DNA of 6,995 nucleotides, from contig JAEWMM010000237.1 in the NCBI GenBank assembly GCA_023457175.1, positions 1 through 6,995 on the forward strand. Direction: 5' to 3'. This stretch comes from Bacillota bacterium (GTDB lineage: Bacteria; Bacillota; Clostridia; Oscillospirales; Ruminococcaceae). Positions 1-6,995 of the stretch are shown here, piece after piece; position 1 is the stretch's first letter, and each line of letters begins with the position of its first letter. Both the position numbers and the translations under genes were made by a program. The notes beneath the pieces were generated by a model. The model did not search any database. It saw only the letters and a list, made by a program, of their open reading frames with translations, and had not been told where the DNA came from.

Positions 1-1765
1 GGTAGAAGGTGCGCATCCACTTTAAAAGCGTGGCGCGGTCATAAGCGCCGCCAAAGGCCGCCTCAGCCAGCCGCAGCACCTTTTGCGGCGAAAAGCCCCA
101 GCGCACCGAGTAGTAAAGGAAAAAATCGTGCAGTTCGTAAGGGCCGACAATGCCCTCGGTCTTCTGCGAGATTTCGCCGTTTTCGGCGGGCAGCAACTCG
201 GGCGAGACGGGGGTGTCGAGCACGTCGAGCAGCACATGGCGCAGCGCTTCGTCAGCGGTGAGATCGGCCTCATACCGCACAAGGTGCCGGATGAGCGTTT
301 TGGGAATCGAGGCGTTGACGCCGTACATCGACATGTGGTCGCCGTTATAGGTGGCCCAGCCGAGCGCCAGCTCCGAGAGGTCGCCGGTGCCGACGACGAT
401 GCCCTCGGTCTGGTTGGCAATATCCATCAGAATCTGGGTGCGCTCTCTGGCCTGAGAATTTTCAAAAACCACGTCAAGCGCTTTGGGGTCGTGGCCAAGG
501 TCTTCAAAGTGCACCTCCACGGCTCTGGCGATGTCGATGGTGCGCAGCTGCGCGCCGACCTTTTCGGCCAGCAGCTCGGCGTTGCCCTTTGTGCGGGCGG
601 TTGTGCCAAAGCAGGGCATGGTTACGGCGACAATGTCGGTTGCGGGGCGGTCAAGCAGCCGCATGGCGCGGGCGCACACCAGCAGCGCCAGCGTGGAATC
701 GAGTCCGCCCGAAAGGCCCAGCACCGCCGTTTTAGCGCCCGAATGCAGCAGCCGTTTGCGCAGGCCGTGCGCCTGAATCGCCAGAATATCCTCGCAGCGC
801 TCGGCGCGTTCGGCCGAAGAGGCGGGCACAAAGGGCAGCGGCGCGATATAGCGGGTGAGCGTCGTTTCGGTTATGGTGACCGAAAAGGGAATACGCTGAT
901 AATCCGCATCGTTGGCGGCGGGGTAGGTGCTCATACGGCGGCGTTCGCCGACCAGACGCTGGACATCCAGCTCGGTGTAGATGGTGTCGTTTGAAAAGAG
1001 CGGCGCTTCGGCCAGCATGGCGCCGTTTTCGGCGATCATCGAGTGGCCCGCGAACACCATGTCGGTCGTTGATTCACCGTTGCCAGCGTCGGCATAGAGA
1101 TAGCCGCAGAGCAAGCGGGCCGAGATGCTTTGCAGCATCCGGCGGCGGTAATCGGCCTTGCCGACAATTTCGTCGCTGGCCGACAGGTTGGCGACCACCG
1201 TCGCGCCCGCCAGCGCGTGAGAGACGCAGGGCGGCTGCGGCACCCAGAGATCCTCGCAGATCTCGACGGCCAGCACCCACTCGGGCAGTTCCTCGCAGCA
1301 GAACAGCAGGCACTGCCCGAACGGCGCGGTCTGGCCGCATAATGTGACGCTGCCGATGCCGTCAAAAGCCGGGGTGAAATTGCGCCGCTCGTAAAATTCG
1401 CCGTAGTTTGGCAGATGCGCTTTGGGAACAACGCCCAGCAGCTTGCCGTTTTGCAGCACGACGGCGCAGTTGTAGAGCTTATTGAAGGCCGAGACCGGCA
1501 GGCCGGCGACAATGACCATCTCAAACCCGACCGAGGCCCTGAGCAGCGTACGCAGGCCCTTTTGCGCCCCCTCAAGCAGCACCCGCTGCGAAAACAGGTC
1601 GCCGCAGGTATAACCGGTCAGCGAAAGCTCCGGAAATACCAGCAGCCGCACCCTTTTGGCGACGGCGTCCCTGATAACCTCCGCCATTTTTCCGGCGTTG
1701 AAGGCGCAGTCGGCCACCCTCAGCTCAGGAGAAGCGCAGGCCACGCGAATAAAGCCGTTTTTCAT
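1..1765 (-). CDS. nadE: Glutamine-dependent NAD+ synthetase (partial, C-terminus beyond window)
   Basis: The enzyme makes NAD+ in the cytoplasm from nicotinic acid adenine dinucleotide, ATP and ammonia, the ammonia coming from glutamine hydrolysed by its own N-terminal domain. Reading leftward from the ATG at 1765, about 588 codons are open with no stop before the window edge; family members of this two-domain type are usually around 640-680 residues, so only the end is missing. The nitrilase-type glutaminase domain (about 1-260) carries the expected triad: Glu46 in FPELSLTGY, Lys115 in VVPKAHLPNYGEFYE, and Cys170 in EICEDLW. Their spacing is the same as I recall for Mycobacterium tuberculosis NadE (E52, K121, C176). 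The synthetase domain has the ATP-binding P-loop SGGLDS at 352-357 and the signature GTGDLSELALGW at 459-470, followed by TYNGDHMSMYGVN. The start is supported by GGAGGTG at 1773-1779, 7 nt upstream, and by a good promoter further out. No frameshift was seen. Confidence 0.96.
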   Translation of the reverse strand, partial: MKNGFIRVACASPELRVADCAFNAGKMAEVIRDAVAKRVRLLVFPELSLTGYTCGDLFSQRVLLEGAQKGLRTLLRASVGFEMVIVAGLPVSAFNKLYNCAVVLQNGKLLGVVPKAHLPNYGEFYERRNFTPAFDGIGSVTLCGQTAPFGQCLLFCCEELPEWVLAVEICEDLWVPQPPCVSHALAGATVVANLSASDEIVGKADYRRRMLQSISARLLCGYLYADAGNGESTTDMVFAGHSMIAENGAMLAEAPLFSNDTIYTELDVQRLVGERRRMSTYPAANDADYQRIPFSVTITETTLTRYIAPLPFVPASSAERAERCEDILAIQAHGLRKRLLHSGAKTAVLGLSGGLDSTLALLVCARAMRLLDRPATDIVAVTMPCFGTTARTKGNAELLAEKVGAQLRTIDIARAVEVHFEDLGHDPKALDVVFENSQARERTQILMDIANQTEGIVVGTGDLSELALGWATYNGDHMSMYGVNASIPKTLIRHLVRYEADLTADEALRHVLLDVLDTPVSPELLPAENGEISQKTEGIVGPYELHDFFLYYSVRWGFSPQKVLRLAEAAFGGAYDRATLLKWMRTFY

Positions 1766-1803
1766 ATTAAAACACCTCCGTGCAAAATTTTACAATTGCA
1801 TCT

Positions 1804-1832
1804 ATTTTACGCGCAAACGGGCCGATTGTCAA
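1804..1832 (-). promoter_or_regulatory. Sigma-A promoter of nadE
   Basis: On the minus strand the consensus -35 TTGACA (1832-1827) is separated by exactly 17 bp from TAAAAT (1809-1804), which matches the -10 consensus at five of six positions. Transcription should begin near 1797, leaving a leader of about 30 nt that contains the ribosome binding site. The short leader leaves no room for a riboswitch. The call rests on motif match and position only. Confidence 0.8.
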
Positions 1833-1842
1833 AGGTTTGGCG

Positions 1843-1860
1843 CCGGATGCGGCTATCCGG
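1843..1860. repeat. Perfect 6-bp dyad upstream of the nadE promoter
   Basis: CCGGAT and ATCCGG flank a 6-nt spacer. The dyad lies about 10 bp upstream of the nadE -35 box, in the gap shared with the divergent ATPase gene. It could be a protein-binding site or chance in GC-rich DNA. It is not followed by a T-run on the plus strand. On the minus strand it is preceded rather than followed by T residues, so it is not an intrinsic terminator in either direction. Confidence 0.35.
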
Positions 1861-2034
1861 AAAAATCGCGATATCTTTGCAGCTTTTTTGCCGTTTGACT
1901 GCGTTGCTCTTCTTTCCGGACGACAAAAAACGCGCAAAGCGATTCGCGCCTTCTATCAGGTTCAGTATTACATATTTTTGGACAGCCCCGAATAAACATA
2001 AACAAACCGGAAGGACAAGAAGGGAGATTTTTTC

Positions 2035-4740
<2,706 letters not shown>

Positions 4741-4977
4741 AGGATCAAAGGCCAGTTGTCCGCACAATACCGCTAATCCAAAGCTAAAAACATGACGTCT
4801 GTGCAGTCAATTTTATGTCTGGCTGCGTTATCCTGTTTGCGGGCACAAAATTGCCTGTACCTGTCCAATCGCGTTTTTGATACTGGATTAGTTAGTATAA
4901 AACGCACCGCTGAACCGATGCGCGATGTTCCTTGAAATATCCGCAAACGCCCATTAACGGCAGTTTTTTAAGCGGCG
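4741..4977. other. Convergent intergenic gap
   Basis: The stretch lies between the 3' ends of the ATPase and zinc-ribbon genes. No plausible coding region was seen. It is less GC-rich than its neighbours and holds an imperfect hairpin (4871-4905) plus a separated 8-bp inverted repeat: CTAATCCA at 4773-4780 and TGGATTAG at 4884-4891. No convincing plus-strand terminator for the ATPase gene was found; the T-run at about 4963-4968 has no strong stem before it. Confidence 0.6.
4871..4905. repeat. Imperfect inverted repeat / hairpin
   Basis: The left arm is GCGTTTTTGATACT (4871-4884) and the right arm AGTATAAAACGC (4894-4905). They pair over 7 bp and 5 bp with a 2-nt bulge around a 9-nt loop. No T-run follows on either strand, so it is not a standard terminator. 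It may act as a 3'-end structure for the convergent transcripts or be the relic of a small inverted-repeat element. Confidence 0.5.
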
Positions 4978-5352
4978 CTATTTTTCAGCGGGCCTGCCGC
5001 AATTGCGGCAAAAGCGGTCGTTCGCGCTCAACAGCGCGGCGCAGTGCGGGCAGGCCGGCCGGTAGTTGTTCTGCAAAAGATGCAGCGCCGTCGGCTGCGC
5101 ATGCGCCGTACCGTTTTGCTCGGCGTCCTTTCCGATGCTGTCGCGCACCTCAAAGATGCTGGCGCATTTGGGGCAGGTGGCAAAATAAGACGAGTGGAAT
5201 TTAAAGAGCGGGATAAAAAAGGCGTGAAAATACTGATATTTTCTTGCCAGGTGGAACGGCTCTTCGCTGCCGCAGCAGGGGCAGCGGCCGGCCTGTACAT
5301 AGCCCGCCGGACTCACTTTAAAATTTGTGCCGAACAATCCGATGAAAAACAT
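4978..5352 (-). CDS. Double zinc-ribbon protein of unknown function
   Basis: A 124-residue protein that resembles the small zinc-ribbon family common in Firmicutes, whose members start with an MFFIGxFG-like stretch and have a conserved aromatic segment. The first zinc site is formed by Cys24/Cys27 (CPCCG) and Cys60/Cys63 (CPKC). Between them lies the aromatic-rich segment KYQYFHAFFIPLFKF (38-52), which is characteristic of the family but not long or uniform enough to be a confident membrane helix. A second, rubredoxin-like ribbon closes the protein: Cys101/Cys104 (CPHC) and Cys115/Cys118 (CRNCG). The start is supported by AAGGAGG at 5363-5369, 10 nt upstream of the ATG, and by a -10-like element at 5384-5379. 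It is transcribed toward the ATPase gene and appears to be a single-gene unit. No enzymatic residues were recognised; the role is unknown, with nucleic-acid or protein binding as the usual guess for such ribbons. Confidence 0.87.
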   Translation of the reverse strand: MFFIGLFGTNFKVSPAGYVQAGRCPCCGSEEPFHLARKYQYFHAFFIPLFKFHSSYFATCPKCASIFEVRDSIGKDAEQNGTAHAQPTALHLLQNNYRPACPHCAALLSANDRFCRNCGRPAEK

Positions 5353-5378
5353 GAATCACGCGCCTCCTTGCGTTCTCT

Positions 5379-5387
5379 AGTATACCA
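5379..5387 (-). promoter_or_regulatory. Extended -10 promoter of the zinc-ribbon gene
   Basis: On the minus strand the motif TGGTATACT (5387-5379) is an extended -10 element, with TATACT matching the -10 consensus at five of six positions. No good -35 box is present at 17 bp, as is common for extended -10 promoters. The start of transcription would fall near 5372, giving a leader of about 20 nt that includes the AAGGAGG site. Motif evidence only. Confidence 0.5.
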
Positions 5388-5408
5388 TGCGCGCAAGCGA
5401 ATGGTATA
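5381..5408. repeat. Palindrome with face-to-face -10 elements
   Basis: TATACCAT (5381-5388) and ATGGTATA (5401-5408) are perfect 8-bp inverted arms. The interior adds three further GC pairs beyond one mismatch, closing on a GCAA tetraloop. Each arm is also part of an extended -10: TGGTATACT on the minus strand and TGGTATAAT (5402-5410) on the plus strand. It may therefore be an operator, a pair of divergent promoters, or both. Confidence 0.55.
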
Positions 5409-5519
5409 ATTGCGCATCAACAGGTGGCAAGCCGCGTTGGGCGGCGCGCCGTGCGCATATTACCATCATAATACCGGCAGTCGTTTTGGTCAAGAAAAAG
5501 CCGATTTTACAGGCAGTAA

Positions 5520-5573
5520 TCTGGCAATTTTATTACACTATTATTTCGTAAAAACAAGATGGAAATTGCCAGA
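5520..5573. repeat. 11-bp perfect inverted repeat with 32-nt spacer
   Basis: TCTGGCAATTT (5520-5530) is exactly complementary to AAATTGCCAGA (5563-5573). The arms enclose 32 AT-rich bases. No T-run follows directly, so this is not a classical terminator. It could be a stem-loop in a transcript, a binding site, or the ends of a tiny degenerate mobile element. Confidence 0.6.
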
Positions 5574-5694
5574 ATCAAAAATAATATGGCGTAAATACCA
5601 CGGCATGTAAACGGTTGAGGAAGATAGCGCTGCCTTTAGCAAAATTTTCCGAGCCGTTTTACCACGAAATGCTGGAAAGCGCCCTTGGTTTGAC

Positions 5695-5723
5695 TTGACC
5701 CGATTGGCGATAAGCGGTAAAAT
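5695..5723 (+). promoter_or_regulatory. Sigma-A promoter of the lipoprotein gene
   Basis: TTGACC (5695-5700) is separated by 17 bp from TAAAAT (5718-5723). The -10 is the same hexamer as at the nadE promoter. An overlapping TTGACT at 5690-5695 would give a 22-bp spacer and is less likely to be used. Transcription should start near 5730, about 27 nt before the ATG, with GAGGT at 5746-5750 as the ribosome binding site. Confidence 0.75.
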
Positions 5724-5756
5724 AAAGTGCTATATGGTGTATTGTGAGGTAAAAGG

Positions 5757-6995
5757 ATGAAACGCAGTGTCAATAAATTTACCGCCCTTCTACTGGCCGC
5801 CGCCCTTGCTTTAACGGCGCTGGCCGGATGCGGCGGCGGGGTTGTTTCGAGCACGGGTCAGATTGAACCGCCGCAAAGCAGCAGCGCGTCGAGCGCGCCT
5901 GCATATCCCGCAGAGTTCCCGCCGGCCGATCAGCCGCTGCCTGCCAAAGAGGCGGAGGCATCCTCTCAGGCGCCGGCGGAATCTGAGCCCCAGTCCGAGG
6001 CTTCGCCGCCTGCTTCCAGCGCTGCGCCAGCGCCGCAGTCGCAGCCCCCGGCCTCAAGCAGCCAGCCGCCCGCATCCAGCAGCGCGGCGCCGCAGTCGCA
6101 GCCCGCTTCGAGCGCGCCCGAGCCCGACATCGGGCAGCCGGCCTACGCGCCGGCCCGAAGCAATGTCGACGAGGTGCGCGGCATTTGGATATCCTACCTC
6201 GATTTTTATTCGCTGGCCAGAGACCAGAACCGGGCCAGCTTTGCTTCGAACATCAACAATGCCTTTAAAACGATTGCGGACTACGGCCTGAATACGGTTT
6301 ATGTTCAGGTACGCCCGTTTGGCGACGCAATGTATGCCTCCGACATCTTTCCGTGGAGCTACGTGCTGACCGGCACCGAGGGCGGCGGCCCCGGCTACGA
6401 TCCGCTGGAGATTATGATTTCGGCCGCCAAAAAGTACGGACTGCGCATTGAGGCGTGGATAAACCCCTACCGCGTACTGGCTATCGGCAGCACGCGCCAG
6501 CTCTCCTCCTCAAACCCGGCGGTGCAGGCCATCCGGCAGGGCAAGGACACGGCGATCTCCTACAGCGGCGGCATTTTCTATAATCCGGCCAGCAAGACGG
6601 CGCGCGCGCTCATCACACAGGGCGTTGTGGAGCTGGTGGAAAACTATGACATCGACGGTATTCACTTTGATGACTATTTCTACCCGACGACCGACGAGGC
6701 GTTTGACGCGGCTTATTACCGCGATTACCGCTCGGCGGGCGGGTCGCTCTCTCAGGCCGACTGGCGGCGCGAGAATGTCAATACGCTGGTGCGGCAGGTC
6801 TATGCCGCGGTGAAGGCGGCCGATTCTTCGGTGCTGTTCGGCATCAGCCCGCAGGCGCGCATGGACAACAACTACAACGGCCAGTTTGCCGACGTTGAGA
6901 AGTGGCTGTCGGGCAGCGGCTATGTCGATTATATCTGCCCGCAGATCTATTACGGCTTTGACAACGACTCGGCGCCCTACAGCAGCACACTGGCG
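5757..6995 (+). CDS. Lipoprotein with GHL10/DigH-type glycosyl-hydrolase-like domain (partial, C-terminus beyond window)
   Basis: Predicted to be exported, lipid-anchored to the outer face of the membrane and active on cell-wall glycan or another polysaccharide. Residues 1-24 form a lipoprotein signal peptide with basic MKR, a hydrophobic core and the lipobox LAGC, giving Cys25 as the lipidated residue. Residues 26 to about 137 are a low-complexity Ser/Pro/Ala/Gln/Glu linker, long enough to reach into the wall. The folded domain starts at about 139 with VRGIWISYLDFYSLA and continues with NTVYVQVRPFGDAMY, RIEAWINPYRV, IDGIHFDDYFYPT (299-311) and VDYICPQIYYGF, all typical of the GHL10 family (PF02638), to which E. 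coli DigH/YddW belongs. DigH cleaves denuded peptidoglycan strands; the same substrate here is inference. Acidic Asp300, Asp305 and Asp306 are candidate functional residues. The frame is open for 413 codons to the right edge. GAGGT 6 nt before the ATG and the promoter at 5695-5723 support the start. Confidence 0.9.
   Translation, partial: MKRSVNKFTALLLAAALALTALAGCGGGVVSSTGQIEPPQSSSASSAPAYPAEFPPADQPLPAKEAEASSQAPAESEPQSEASPPASSAAPAPQSQPPASSSQPPASSSAAPQSQPASSAPEPDIGQPAYAPARSNVDEVRGIWISYLDFYSLARDQNRASFASNINNAFKTIADYGLNTVYVQVRPFGDAMYASDIFPWSYVLTGTEGGGPGYDPLEIMISAAKKYGLRIEAWINPYRVLAIGSTRQLSSSNPAVQAIRQGKDTAISYSGGIFYNPASKTARALITQGVVELVENYDIDGIHFDDYFYPTTDEAFDAAYYRDYRSAGGSLSQADWRRENVNTLVRQVYAAVKAADSSVLFGISPQARMDNNYNGQFADVEKWLSGSGYVDYICPQIYYGFDNDSAPYSSTLA
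6030..6104 (+). repeat. In-frame direct repeat in the lipoprotein linker
   Basis: An identical 18-base unit encoding APQSQP occurs at 6030-6047 and 6087-6104, offset by 57 bases (19 codons), with related PASSS-type units between and after. The offset keeps the frame, so changes in copy number would alter linker length without breaking the protein. Confidence 0.7.

Larger units (their letters stand above)
5409..5756. other. Non-coding region upstream of the lipoprotein gene
   Basis: About 350 bases with no supported gene. A 66-codon plus-strand frame beginning with TTG at 5410 has no ribosome binding site, overlaps the -10 element and resembles no family I know. The stretch from about 5500 to 5600 is clearly more AT-rich than the flanking genes and holds an 11-bp inverted repeat. 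The right end carries the promoter and ribosome binding site of the lipoprotein gene. A small RNA from the plus-strand -10 at 5402-5410 is possible but not demonstrated. Confidence 0.55.

Noticed and set aside
83..994. 303-codon open frame on the plus strand opposite nadE
   Set aside because: It is the antisense shadow of a clearly functional NAD synthetase whose catalytic motifs read in frame on the minus strand. The encoded sequence shows no family features and long antisense frames are expected at this GC content.
1895..1923. TTGACT at 1895-1900 as a -35 for the ATPase gene
   Set aside because: The sequence 16-18 bp downstream (around GGACGA) is not a -10 element, and other -10-like stretches near 1966-1977 have no matching -35.
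4942..4970. T-run after the ATPase gene as its terminator
   Set aside because: The six T residues are preceded only by weak, short complementarity, so I could not support a stable stem.
5410..5610. 66-codon plus-strand frame in the upstream gap
   Set aside because: It needs a TTG start that lies inside the putative -10 element, has no ribosome binding site and no recognisable similarity.
5842..6291. 149-codon Arg/Pro-rich frame overlapping the lipoprotein linker
   Set aside because: It is a frame-shifted reading of the low-complexity linker. The correct frame has the signal peptide, lipobox and the downstream hydrolase-like domain.

Overview
The window is a high-GC, single-copy-looking stretch of bacterial chromosome. 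Strong AGGAGG-type ribosome binding sites, sigma-A promoters of the TTGACA-17-TAAAAT kind, a lipoprotein with a long Ser/Pro/Ala/Gln linker, and a small zinc-ribbon protein beginning MFFIGLFG together suggest a Gram-positive anaerobe of the Clostridia (perhaps Oscillospirales/Ruminococcaceae). That placement is inference from gene types and signals, not from a marker gene.

Layout: (1) 1-1765, minus strand: most of a glutamine-dependent NAD+ synthetase (nadE), with its C-terminus beyond the left edge. It has a clear promoter at 1804-1832 and a perfect dyad just upstream. (2) 2035-4740, plus strand: a complete P2-type calcium-transporting ATPase of 901 residues, divergent from nadE. Its last codons contain a rho-independent terminator that reads on the opposite strand. 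(3) 4741-4977: a non-coding gap with an imperfect hairpin. (4) 4978-5352, minus strand: a 124-residue double zinc-ribbon protein, convergent with the ATPase. (5) 5353-5756: a non-coding region with two face-to-face extended -10 elements inside a palindrome, an 11-bp inverted repeat in an AT-richer patch, and a strong promoter for the next gene. (6) 5757-6995, plus strand: the first 413 residues of a secreted lipoprotein with a GHL10/DigH-type glycosyl-hydrolase-like domain, running off the right edge.

The four genes do not form one pathway. They are separate transcription units covering NAD biosynthesis, cation export, an unknown zinc-ribbon function and cell-envelope glycan metabolism. I see no mobile element, CRISPR array, tRNA, rRNA or defence system, and no convincing novel multi-gene system. 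The points that merit a second look are small: the cation-site residues of the ATPase, the terminator hidden in its coding end, and the palindromic structures in the two intergenic gaps.
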